From Exaiptasia diaphana (lineage: Eukaryota; Cnidaria; Anthozoa; Actiniaria; Aiptasiidae), in the NCBI RefSeq assembly GCF_001417965.1, contig NW_018384700.1, forward strand, positions 301,979 through 365,978: a DNA stretch of 64,000 nucleotides, read 5' to 3'. The notes below the pieces were generated by a model, which was given only the letters and a program-made list of their open reading frames with translations, did no database searches and was not told the origin of the DNA. Below are positions 1-16,935 of the stretch, piece after piece. A program made the position numbers and the translations under genes. Numbering within the stretch: the first letter of the stretch is position 1; each line of letters starts with the position of its first letter.

Positions 1-183
<183 letters not shown>

Positions 184-210
184 ACAGTTTACTGTTTGCT
201 ACAAAACAAC

Positions 211-226
211 GGCTCTTTTAGGAGCC
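211..226 (+). terminator. Histone mRNA 3' stem-loop
   Basis: The sequence GGCTCTTTTAGGAGCC forms the six-base-pair stem and four-base loop bound by SLBP in replication-dependent histone mRNAs. The flanks, AACAAC before and ACCACA after, match the family consensus. A purine-rich stretch with AAAGA at about 239-243 fits the downstream element that pairs with U7 snRNA. Cleavage would fall between the two. Confidence 0.95.
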
Positions 227-272
227 ACCACATGAATCGAAAGATCATGACAAAATGCTTTTACTTTATTTC

Positions 273-278
273 AATAAA
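273..278 (+). terminator. AATAAA polyadenylation signal downstream of H2B
   Basis: An AATAAA hexamer lies about 50 bases beyond the histone stem-loop. Several animal histone genes carry both end signals, allowing polyadenylated histone mRNA outside S phase. Use of this site is inferred. Confidence 0.45.
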
Positions 279-821
279 TTAATTAATTCACGAACGAAAT
301 ACAAGAAAACGTTTTTTCCACTGTTTTTGGAAGCAAAAAATGAAAAAGCTATGGCGGCTACGAAGTATGAGAATTCAACAATCCGTCTCCCTCTTCGNCC
401 TGGTNTTCCTGTGGTACGGCTGTAGTAGCTAAGTACGTATTACGGCTCTAGAGGAGGGGATAAAGTGTCTTCCTTTTTTCCTCTACTCCTAAAGCCGCTA
501 CACAGCCTAGCTNCNGCATAGCNCTGAGANACCCTGTGATCAAGCCACGCCTGTCAACTCATTTGACCTCATAAACTTATTCAAAACACTTATTAAGGTA
601 TTTGAAGGGGATAGTCAAAGTATTGTACACTTTAAAATTCATTCTATTTATTTCAGACAATTGTGTTAAAACCAGCCATGAATGATTATCTCGGCTTTGC
701 CAGACAAAAATTGGCAGCTTNATGGCCTCTTCTATGTTGATAAAATTACTTTTGAAGTAATAATGGCTGAAGTATCTATTCCATTGGAATTCTTGCAGTA
801 CATACTTTTTGCAGCAATTCA
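279..821. other. Intergenic region between H2B and CHK2
   Basis: The convergent spacer between the two genes holds no convincing gene. About 330-540 contains several Ns and blocks reading CTCTACTCCTAAAGCCGC and CACAGCCTAG, which resemble the CCCTAGAGCCGCCACGCAGG stretch near 46110-46130, so it may be a decayed copy of a dispersed repeat. TTTATT at 647-652 is AATAAA on the minus strand and is the best polyadenylation signal for CHK2, about 170 bases past its stop. Confidence 0.4.
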
Positions 822-6782
<5,961 letters not shown>

Positions 6783-7660
6783 TTTTATTTTAGGCAGTAC
6801 CTGTCATGCAACTTTCCTTTCGTCTTGTCTTCAGGATCGCTCAGATACTAGAAGCAACGCGCGCCAACCGAAAAGGATTATGGGAATATGGACTGGAGTT
6901 CTGGAGCATGGATCAATGATCAGTACAACCTTCAACGCAAAGATCTCCTTACTATTTGCTTCTCTACATGAAGTGAAGGTTGTTTTATTGAATGAAGGAT
7001 TTTATAGCCTTATCATGACTGTATTGTTAGTTACTGAGTACATGAAGAACAATATGGAGAATTTTAGTGTCTTAAACAGGGTCAGGGATTTAGACCGCTG
7101 CTGGCACGTACCTATCCAAAACGGGATCGAGTAACCCCCTGGGGAATCAGTCATATCATTGCAAACAAGAGGCTGTTAACATGTTAACTTTAGGATACTC
7201 GTGGTAAGTGGTTAGAATGTTATCATGTATAGGGAACCAGGCTATGTACACACCCTATGTAACGCATTGGCATGTATCTAATAGTTAAATTCATTCATTG
7301 TATTGGAGTGTAAGTGACTCAATAAATGTTTCAACTAAAGACGTTGTAATATGTTAAACCCCCCACCCCCCAACAACGAACAACGCCAACAAAATTTAAA
7401 ATCCCATTCAAATTTAAAGATTTATTCAAAAACTACTTTATTTATACTGGTTTCAGTTCAAGAGTAATTTTTACAATCTAAAATGTATACAATATTATTG
7501 CGAGAAAAACTGAATACTGGTACTGTTAAAAAACTAAAACTTGTTCTCCTGTATAATAATTATTAATTTATGACTGGAGTAATATATTCTTAGGTTACAT
7601 GTTTTTTAATACATTAAATAACTATTATCATATTTTCCTATGTCATTAGCCAGTGGGTGC
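6783..7660. other. Intergenic region: CHK2 promoter side and reductase 3' flank
   Basis: This lies upstream of CHK2 and downstream of the first reductase gene. An open frame exists on the plus strand at about 6775-7134, but it overlaps the CHK2 start, has no recognisable domain, and I do not call it a gene. TTTATT at 7421-7426 and 7437-7442 give AATAAA signals on the minus strand for the reductase. No TATA box is evident before CHK2. Confidence 0.4.
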
Positions 7661-9204
7661 TTAGTCACAGCCAATGGCAACAGCTTTTTTGTCCCATTCA
7701 GGTGTCAATAAAACCTTCAATGAAGCATCAGCAACATCTGCGCGTGGAATAAACATCCCTGCTCCATCTACAAATTGCGCAGCTTCCACCAACTTGTAGT
7801 TTTTCTTAGCTGAAGCTATCAAAAAATAAATATAACACTTATCATTAATTTCAATTTTTATACTGTCATAACTGACCAGTAAATATTTCTAGAGAACTTT
7901 TTTTTAGAAATTTCAGTCCTCTGTGGGTATCAATCTAATTGTATTAAAAATGAGGCAAATGATAGCCTTGCCTGGGGTGGCTTTTATATACTAGTATTAG
8001 GTCCAGTGGGGTCGCTCATTATGAATCTTGGAAATAACCTCTAAAAGGTATATGAAAGGATTCTTAAATTGGTGTGGCAGAACAAGACTTGCTAATCGAT
8101 GTTAAATCTTGCTTAGCACTCAGACAATTTCCAGTCAATCAAATTTAAATTAGATTTCTATTCCAATCAAAACATCATATCTTCCAGATCAGCAAGGTTT
8201 ATTTTACATACCATTGGAAAGTCCCGGAGGTCTTATTATTGTATAATTGAATGAAGACTCTTCTAAGATTTTTTCCATTCTTCTCATATCTTTCATAAAT
8301 CCACCAAGTAACATGATGGGTCTGACCAGCTTCACCTTGATGGGTGTATTATTGGGATACTCAGTAATCCATGATGTCAATGTTACAATCCTGTTTACAT
8401 TTGACCTATATATTGGATAACATACATGTTAGACATTAACCACATGGCTGCCAACACTCCCATAATCTTGGAGTCTCCAATTTTCGATGTTCGAAAATTG
8501 ACCCTAAAAGGTACGGAGTCAGCTCAAGTACACAACGGTTTTTATGTTCGACCCTAAAAGGTCCGTCGAGCATCCTACCAACTTTTATAAGGGAGTCCCC
8601 CCCTCCTCCCCAGGTCTCCAGCTTTTGGTCCTGATGTATGACCTTACACTTCTATCCATAAGTTACAAAACAATGCCAAACTACACTTTAAATCAAGGTT
8701 TACCTTTCCATTGCAGTCATAATTGATTTCATGGATTCACTGTAAAGAGTTGTAGGATTAAATACGGTGGTTCCATGAGCACCCAGATATGAGAGCACAG
8801 CATCCTTGCCTTGCAGGTGAGGAACGAGGGATTCAGGCTCAAATATATTAGCTTTTACGACATCAAGATTTTCATTTCTACAAAATATGCAAAATAGATA
8901 ATTTCACGTAATCGAATTAATCGAAATAGGTCTCATATGGAATTATCTTATAATTGAAAACGTTTGAAAGCATTGCTCATTCATCTAGATGTTCTTTTGA
9001 TCAGTCTTGCACATGAACTGAGTTTATAATATAGCAAGCTTACTTGATATTATTTAGTTTATCTGGACTTCTTACGATGGCAGTTACATGGTGACCCAAT
9101 TCTAAAGATTTCTTAACAGCTTCCATACCAGTAGGACCTGTAGCTCCGAGCACAGCTAACTTTAATATCGACTTTGAAGATGGTGCGACCTCTGCTGCCG
9201 CCAT
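7661..9204 (-). CDS. BLVRB: BLVRB-like NAD(P)-binding reductase, copy A
   Basis: Four exons: 9044-9204, 8704-8877, 8212-8405, 7661-7809, giving 225 residues (human BLVRB 206). Start chosen at MAAAEVAPSS; an upstream in-frame ATG at 9234 would add ten residues. Near residue 16 begins a Rossmann signature, LAVLGATGPTG, followed by VTAIVRSPDKL, the dinucleotide-binding arrangement of flavin reductase/biliverdin reductase B and NmrA-like proteins. Later blocks are GKDAVLSYLG, SMKSIMTAMER, DMRRMEKILEES and RPPGLSN. The family reduces flavins, biliverdin-IX-beta or other small substrates with NADPH in the cytosol; the substrate here cannot be read from sequence. The tandem neighbour has the same total length, and the two middle exons match exactly (174 and 194 bp). 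Confidence 0.88.
8460..8625. repeat. Dispersed repeat fragment with ACCCTAAAAGG motifs
   Basis: In intron 2 of reductase A, GACCCTAAAAGGT occurs twice (about 8499 and 8550), and the block ends in ACTTTTATAAGGGAGTCCCC. The same GGGGGACTCCCT end and CCTTTTAGGG motifs recur in the inverted-repeat element at 56611-57030, so both probably belong to one family. Confidence 0.55.
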
Positions 9205-9885
9205 TTTGCTTAACCACAGGGGGCCCAAACACAAGGTGCACTCTAAATAATTTATAGTCCGAAAAAAACAACTTTAAACTAGGCCGACCATAAAAAGATA
9301 AAACCTCAAGAAAATTCACACCAGGGACATAAAATACACGAAAACAAATATTTAAAAAAGGGGGAAATCAAAACATTTTTCAAAAGAACATTTTAAATGT
9401 TCAAATTGTTCCAATTTGGTGCCTTTTTCTTTTAAGAGTTAAACTCTTGAACAAAAGACCAATTTGCAGTTTTCTTATAACACTAAAATCACAGGAGGAG
9501 AAAAACGATTCTTTCCAAGCTGTTTGTTATTGTCATGACTGTGAATAGTGGCATAATGTGATACACGTAACCCAAGCATTTGTATTTGATAAAATGCCAA
9601 TAAAATCGCCTGGGCATTTGTTTTTCATGCAATTCTATTGGACCATTTTGATTACTGAGTAACATAATATTTCATTTGAGAGCCTAACACCACATTTTTT
9701 TAAAGGAAAATATATTCTTTAATATAGTATCATTAAAATATTGCTAGTTATTTTTAGGTTGGTGACCATCATATCACAAACTGTGGCAAATCCATCTAAT
9801 GGTTGCAGGGGGCGTGCACTACTTCCTCAAGATTTGTACACTCCCTTTATGACACAGATTTTTTAAGAATTCCATTTTTGGCCAA
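9205..9885. other. Intergenic region between the two reductase copies
   Basis: AT-rich spacer of about 680 bases holding the copy A promoter and the copy B 3' end. CCAATAAAATCG near 9598 is on the plus strand. I see no further gene or structured element. A stretch near 9800-9850 (GGGCGTGCACTACTTCCTCA) resembles text near 10330, suggesting shared repeat-derived sequence. Confidence 0.35.
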
Positions 9886-12377
9886 TCATTGATTACAGCC
9901 AATGGCAACAGCTTTCCTGTCCCATTCATGTGTCAATAAAACTTTCAATGAAGCGTCAGCAGTATCAGCACGTGAAATAGCCCTTGAAACTCCAGCAACA
10001 AACTGTCCTTCAACTATCTTGTAGTTTTTCTTAGCCTCATCTAAACAAAGAAAAGGTACATTATTGTATAAATCTATATACTTTTAAATAAAAGATAATT
10101 AATTTAAACAAGAAATATTAACTGCAAACACTTTAGAAGTGCAAGAGACCATCTCTAGGTTGCCTGATAGCTGAGTCGTAGGTCAGCTGAGCTGATCAGG
10201 TGCAGATCCAGCTAGTGGGTGCAGGGGGTGCGTCCCCCACCCCTGAGATCTGTATCCTTAAATACTTTCCTTATTTTGTGTCTTCAATAGTAATAATTTT
10301 AGTGAGGTGCACCCCCTTCTGAGAGCCGTGCACACCTTCTTGAGGAAAATCCTGGATCTGCCCCTGCTGATTAACCTGCATAAGAGGCTTGTTTTAAGAT
10401 GACTCTTTTTTAAACTACGCCAATAATACACGCAATTTACGTTACGATACTTTCCAACACCACGGTATTCGTAGTGCCGTAGTAACCCGGCCCAGTGTGT
10501 ATAAGGAACTCAGTAGCCCACTATAATTTTGAAAACGGAAATCTCCAAAAGTAACCTAAGAATATGAGGTATGCTACGCAAACTACGCATAGTTAGAGCG
10601 TATTTTACAAAACGTTTATCTTACAATAAGCCGGGTATATTAGCCTGAAGTGTTAACAATTTCAAATATTTCAAAAAGAATATTATTCTGTTACCGTTAG
10701 TAAGTCTTGGTGGCCTAATCACTGTGAAATTGAATAAAGATTCTTCCAGCATTTTTTCCATTCTTCTCATATCTGGTAGATAGGCATTAAGAAAAAGTGG
10801 TTTTATCAGCCATTCCATGATCTTTGGGTTACCAGGCTCTGTCTCAGTACACCATGAAGTTATTGCTACTATCCTAGTAACATTTGACCTAAGCAAGTAG
10901 ATCAAAATGAAGAAATCAATGGCTACTTCAAGAAAGTGATTTAATGCAAATGATATATCAATACCTTTCCATTGCAGTCATTATTGATTTCATGGATTCA
11001 GTGTAAAGTGTAGTAGGGTTAAATATGGAGACAAAATAAGAACCCAGATATGAGAGCACAGCATCCTTGCCTTGCAGGTGTGGGACGAGTGATTCAGGCT
11101 CAAATATGTCAGCTTTTACGACTTCAAGATTTTCATTTCTACAAAATATGCAAAAGTTATACACCTGCTTTCAAAGACGTCGATCTACATAAAAAATATA
11201 AAATAGATGAATTCTTTTAAGTCAAAAAAGTGAAATTTAATTAAAAAGCAAATAAATAGATTTATGCTCATGTTGAACAACAGGTGAGGATTCTTGGTTT
11301 TTGGTTATTTGACAGATTTAACAACATAACAACAGCGACATTACAAAAAAAGAAAAGGTTTTCTGAATGTTTACGTGATTATATGAAGCTCACACTAGAA
11401 ATATAAATGATATTCAAAAAATGGATTTGGACCTAAATGTCAAAAATACCTCTTCATTTTAATATACCCTACATGAGTCCGGCCTTTTAAAAATACTCAC
11501 TATCAAAGTTTTCATTGCACACTTTAATTGTGATTTGCATCCAATATCTCTAAATTCTTCCAAAATGACCCAGTTGTAAAGAAAGTCTTGTTCCCAGGGG
11601 GAAAAAATCACAAAAATTGGTCTGGGATAGGGTAAGGGTTTTGAGGGTCGTGCACCACACCCCCAACCAAGTTGGGGCCAGGGGGTACTCCACCAAGCAG
11701 GGAATGGTTTTCAGCAATTTTACTCTGGAATAGGTTATGGATTTTCAGTGATTTCACTTTGGACAGAGTATTTATTTTCGAAATTATCGATACTGGGTAC
11801 TTTTAAAATACATCCGAGGAATATATCGTTCAAACATTGGATTTATACAGGGTATGGTTTTCAGTAATTTTACTCTGGAATAGGTTATGGATTTTCAGTG
11901 ATTTCACTTTGGACAGAGTATTCATTTTCGAAATTATCGATACTGGGTACTTTTAAAATACATCCGAGGAATACATCGTTCAAACATTGGATTACAGGGT
12001 ATGGTTTTCAGTAATTTCACTTTGGAACAGGGCATGGTTTTCAGAGATTATCACGCAAACAATCAAAAGAAAATTGCCTTTCAATTAAAGTAATATAGAA
12101 GTATGAACAAAGGTAATCGCGCGTAGTACAAAACAAAAGTTTCCCGGGAAAAGCCTTAATTCGATCCTTCAGTATGTGTTCTACCTCCAAACTTTAAAAG
12201 TATTTTAAAACATGTGTTTTACTTGATATCACTCAGTTTTTCTGGGCTTCTCACAATGGCAGTTACATGGTGTCCATATTCTAAAGCTTGTTTCACAGCT
12301 TCCACACCAGTAGGCCCTGTAGCTCCAAGCACAGCTAAATTGAGCTGTAGCGATGTCGCATCGGGATCAGCCGCCAT
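9886..12377 (-). CDS. BLVRB: BLVRB-like NAD(P)-binding reductase, copy B
   Basis: Four exons: 12223-12377, 10965-11138, 10695-10888, 9886-10040, again 225 residues. The Rossmann motif LAVLGATGPTG lies near residue 14, then GHHVTAIVRSPEKL. The middle exons are the same lengths as in copy A (174 and 194 bp) and all intron phases agree, so this is a tandem duplicate. Exon 2 is nearly identical (NENLEVVKADIFEPESLVP against NENLDVVKANIFEPESLVP), while exons 1, 3 and 4 have diverged more: PPRLTN for PPGLSN, and end GCNQ for GCD. Function is as for copy A, with unknown substrate. Its start codon lies 170 bases from that of eIF3i on the other strand, implying a shared promoter region. Confidence 0.88.
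10198..10372. mobile_element. Possible hAT-like MITE in reductase B intron 3
   Basis: Ends CAGGTGCAGATCCAG (left) and CTGGATCTGCCCCTG (right) are inverted. GCTGATCA and GCTGATTA flank them and could be an imperfect 8-bp target duplication. The interior is rich in CCCCCACCCC and GTGCACCCCC. The size and CAG..GATCCAG end type suggest a non-autonomous hAT element; this is tentative. Confidence 0.4.
11701..12050. repeat. Tandem repeat of about 150 bp, 2.3 copies
   Basis: In intron 1 of reductase B, a unit starting TATGGTTTTCAGTAATTTTA is repeated at about 11703, 11853 and 12000. The first two units are almost identical through TACTGGGTACTTTTAAAATA. The third is truncated. The small divergence implies recent duplication. 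Confidence 0.9.
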
Positions 12378-12547
12378 ATTGTCATTGCAAATGGGATTCC
12401 TGTGTTTCGTGTCAGAAATACTGCTGATTATGTGTTTGACGGCTCACTTCTTTAAAAAGCGTGATTCATGGCCGTGAATCTATGACAAGTCAGTAAAGGG
12501 AAACCCGGTTTTATCGTGAAAAGTAAAGATAAACCAAGCCAATAATC
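12378..12547. promoter_or_regulatory. Bidirectional promoter region: reductase B / eIF3i
   Basis: Only 170 bases separate the ATG of reductase B (minus) from that of eIF3i (plus). Both 5' UTRs and core promoters must fit here. No TATA box is obvious, which is usual for housekeeping genes. Shared regulation is inferred from the arrangement. Confidence 0.6.
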
Positions 12548-15500
12548 ATGGTAAGTGTATGAGGAATATGTCTGATCATAACTATGTCGAATTTTTTTCA
12601 TTTCAAGGTGATTTTTTAGAAACAAATCCATGGTTTGAAATCATCAAAATGGCAGAATTTTTATCTTGACTGAAGAGCACGTGAAATTTGTAGATCGCTA
12701 ATGTTGTAAGGCTATAAAATCATAGCTTTATATAATGATAATAACAAAACAATCATTTATTGGTACCTCGGAAATATGCATTCAAGATGTGACGAGTTCC
12801 CTTTCCCATTTGGACCAAATTCCACTTTAATAAAAATCATATAATCCGTAATCAAGTTTTCATTCCAATTCCCAGTTTCTATTGTTCATGTATTTAAAAC
12901 CTAGTCGATCCCAGTCCCATTGCATCCAATCCCAATCACTGTGCATTAAATCACAGTCCCAGTGCATCAAATCACATTTTTTCAGTCAAAAATGAGACTA
13001 GATTAACCCCATCCCTTTTGTACTCCGTCATGCAGGACCCTCTCATGATTTCATCTATTTAGATATTAGACTGTGTTTTCTTTTATTAACTAAACATGCA
13101 GTCTAGTAGGAAAATTTAGACCATATTTGAAATAAGCCCAAGCTCATCAAGAAAGAATCTATCTCAGAAAAAATTTAAATCAACCAGACAGATATCCCTC
13201 CACTGACTCATGTCTATGCAGTCATATAACAATCTTAAGGCCGGAGTCTAATGTCAAAAGTATGATTTTTTTGGACTAATGAAGTGAGTACGCATTGGCA
13301 ACTTGAAAACAATGTATGCATTGGCACCTCATTTTCAAGCAATCAAAAATCGAAAAATAGCGCAATTCCCACAGTCTTTCATGCATTGAGTTCAGTGCTA
13401 GCTGGATGGCAAACGTGTGGGCTCTGGGTATGAGATTGGTCATATAATAGTATGATTTAAGGTGTGAAGCCTTTGATATTGATTATTAACTGGTAGAGAA
13501 CTGTACTGAGAAAAGTTGTCTTTTGGTAAATAAATAATATTTATGTGTACCACTCACAGAATAATCTGAAAAAGATATCACAATTGTGTACTTACAGAAA
13601 CCCATTGTCCTTCATGGCCATGAGAGAGCCATTACCTTGATAAAGTACAATCGTATGGGAGATCTTCTTTTTAGTTCAGCTAAAGACACTAAACCGACAG
13701 TGTGGTACTCCTTGAATGGTGAACGTTTAGGGACCTATAATGGCCATGGCGGTGCTATTTGGTGCTTTGATATTAACTGTATCCTCAATAAAATGTTTAT
13801 TGATTATGAACAAATGGAGGTGAGGGTGGGGAGGGGTACTTAGTTGGAGGGACACAATGGCAGGAAATCATTATATTGCGTTTGATGATAAGTTTGCCAT
13901 CTTTAACTCAACACTTCAGGGGATTCTACCAAGTTTGTGTCAGGATCCGCTGACAACAGCATGCGTCTATGGGACTGTGAAATGGGGACAACTATTTCAA
14001 GATTGGACACATCAACAGCAGTCAGAACATGTGGCTTTTCTTACTGTGGAAATTTAATCATGTTTTCAACAGACAGACAGATGGGACATAATTGTCATAT
14101 AATGATGGTTGATATTAGACAAGGTAAGTACCAGAAATCAAAACAACAACAGCTTTAAGTTAATTCTGTAAAAACATTAAGGATGTGGAAAAAAACAAGT
14201 GAGAAGTACCTACTGTTTCTTAAAACAAAAGAGAGTGTTTGATCAGGGCTACTAATGCTGAGAAACAAATAAAAGCATAAAGCCACAACTCAGTGTTTTT
14301 TGAATTGTTTTGATGTGTTTGAAGACCTGTATCCAACACAAAGCACAAGTTTAAGAAAGGAGTTTTCTAACTTATTAGGAATAACATTGTAAAAATTGGA
14401 AACACTTAGTTGATTTGTTATGTAAATAAGTTCTCATCCCATGTTTTGAGACTACAGTTTTAGATTGGATATCCAAACCTAAGCATGTGACTGAATTATG
14501 ACCTTCCGATGAGCTAATGAATTATCATTGAGTTTGTGAAGCATCTAGAAAGTACATTTATACCACAGCAATGCACGCTCATTGTGTACAAAATACCATC
14601 TCTAATTGATTTATAAGGAAGGGGAATAACAGCCTTTAACATTTCTTTCATAAGTCTGACATTGTCAAAATATTTACTCATGCCATACCAGCCATAAATC
14701 TTAATGATCATTAAATGGTTTTAAATACCGAATTGTAATTGCCTCAAAACTATAGCTGGTAAAATTTGTCCTTTCAAAATCTGATCAAATTGAAAAATTA
14801 GATAGACATTGTCCTTAGACATGCTGTTATTTATTCCCAACCTTGTTGCGCAAAGATGTTTTAGTTATTCTTACAGGACAAACTCTTCATTTGACAACAC
14901 TGGATGGGTTTTTGGGAATTAAAAGAGAGCACCAACTGACATCTAAAAATTATGACCTGTAGCAGTAGCAGCCTTAGAATCAAAATTTAGAATACTAATC
15001 TCAAAGTCTTCTTAAAAAGATTTGAAAGTTACTCAATTATTACTAGCATATAACACTTAATCAACATTTTGTTTCAGATTTTAAAACTCCAGTTTTAACA
15101 GTTGAGGTTCCTGGACCTAAAGTAACATCAGCTGTGTGGGGTCCTCTAGATGAAATGTTTATAACTGGACATGAAAATGGAGAACTTATTCAGTGGGATC
15201 CAAAGGTATCAGTAAAGTAACTTTATCACACATTCATGTAAAAGTAGCAGGGTAGATCCAAATCAGTTATTAGGGTAGCTATCCACCCTCTCTTTAGGGC
15301 TGCAAAATATCATAATACTCATTTTGATAAACAGCTAAAAGTAAGTGTTCATCTGAAAGACATTCCCATATTTTATTGATTTAATGTTTTTTCTTAGTTA
15401 GCAACTCCCTTTTGTAACACAATGTATCTCACTGCATACAGTAGTATTCATTGTTTAGATTTTTTCTTGTGTGTGGCATTTGATTGAAATCCATTTATTT

Positions 15501-16928
15501 AATAGTAGTGATTATTAGATTAGTATCAGTTATTGTTGTATTGTTTTATTTAGTCTGGAAGTAAATTAATTAATGTACATGAGCACACCAAGGCTATCAA
15601 TGACATTCAAATGTATAAAGATTACACGATGTTTGTGACTGCATCAAAAGACAACACAGCAAAGGTGGGTTGATAAATGTACATGTCTGTAATTTACAAT
15701 CAGTTCTCTGTGACCTTTCTTGAAATATCTGTATTCTCTTTTATTCAATGTAATATCGATTACAGACACCATTTGGTTATTTCATAAATTGCTCTTTTTA
15801 TTCCTGCAGCTATTTGATACTGATTCTTTTCGACATTTAAAAACCTACAAGACTGAGAGACCAGTAAACTCTGCATCTTTGTCACCCATCAAAGACCATG
15901 TAAGTTGTCAATCAACAGATTATAATCAGCAATATTAACAACACAATCATCATTACTGATTGACATACATTTACCACTATCTTATCATTATTATATAATT
16001 TCATTGATATCCTGTCATTCAGGTTGTGTTGGGTGGTGGACAAGAGGCAATGGATGTAACAACAACATCAACAAGAATTGGAAAATTTGATGCCAGGTTT
16101 TACCATACTATCTTTGAAGAAGAAATAGGTCGAGTAAAGGGTCATTTTGGTCCTATTAACAGTGTTGCTTTCCATCCTGATGGAAAAAGGTACAACAAGT
16201 TTGTGTAGTGATTGTATATATTCATATTATTATTGTCTCCACTAAATATGGTGCTTATTACTAGTTCACCCAGTCCTTTGAAATTTATGCGCAATGAATG
16301 TGTTAATATTATGTTTCTGTAAATTTTAAATTTTGTTTACATAACTGAAATTATTAACCCTAAAACTGCCCATAAAGCAGCACTTTTGACAGCAATGGGA
16401 TTGAAAACATGAAAAAAAACTGATTGGATTATGGGATCTGGTCCAAATAAAGAATGGGAATTTGGGATTCATTTTCCCCTTCAGAATCCTCTTGGGAGCT
16501 TACTCCCAGTCATGCAAAATTTGTTAGTTTTTAACTCATTTCACATCATAAATGCTTGTATGGTTATTTAGCTATGTAAGTAGAATAATCTAGGACAAAA
16601 CACCAAATTATCGCTATGTATATATTTTTGTTTCAACAAACTTTTATGGCTGTATAAGTTATTATATCCTATTCCCAAATACAGTCAATTCCATTAACAT
16701 TGTTCAGTTGTAAAGACAAAATACAACAATGGGATTGGCAGTATTATGCATCAGTTTTTGAGTAAAGCGTTATTTAGTAGCAGCAGTGCCATTTATAATG
16801 ATTGAAACTAGTGGTAGTTAATCTATTATTGTGTTTTTGTTTCCAGTTACAGTAGTGGTGGAGAAGATGGCTATGTACGAATCCACTCCTTTGACATGTC
16901 ATATTACGACATTGAATTTGAACATTAG
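12548..16928 (+). CDS. EIF3I: Translation initiation factor eIF3 subunit i (WD40), complete
   Basis: Eight coding exons: 12548-12550, 13598-13778, 13920-14123, 15078-15205, 15554-15664, 15810-15899, 16023-16189, 16847-16928, giving 321 residues (human eIF3i 325). The first coding exon is the ATG alone, followed at once by GTAAGT; exon 2 continues [13 protein letters not shown], matching the human N-terminus. WD40 repeats follow, with [63 protein letters not shown] and [20 protein letters not shown], ending SYYDIEFEH. It is the seven-bladed propeller scaffold that binds eIF3b and eIF3g in the cytoplasmic eIF3 complex. AATAAA begins one base past the stop, so the 3' UTR is very short. Introns after exons 1 and 3 are about 1 kb. 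Confidence 0.97.
13340..13442 (+). repeat. Dispersed repeat end (CTCTGGGTATGAGATTGG family)
   Basis: In eIF3i intron 1, CATGCATTGAG and CTGGATGGCA lead into GGGCTCTGGGTATGAGATTGG. The same text in slightly different form occurs near 48520-48577 and, inverted, near 47915-47985, marking a repeat family with this end. Confidence 0.55.
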
Positions 16929-16929
16929 C

Positions 16930-16935
16930 AATAAA
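16930..16935 (+). terminator. AATAAA polyadenylation signal of eIF3i
   Basis: The hexamer begins one base after the TAG stop. A cleavage site 15-30 bases further would leave a 3' UTR of only some 30-40 bases. Confidence 0.6.

Noticed and set aside
13838-13850. G-rich GGTGAGGGTGGGGAGGGG stretch near eIF3i exon 2 as a regulatory quadruplex
   Set aside because: It lies in a short intron; a quadruplex is possible, but nothing else in the sequence supports a function.
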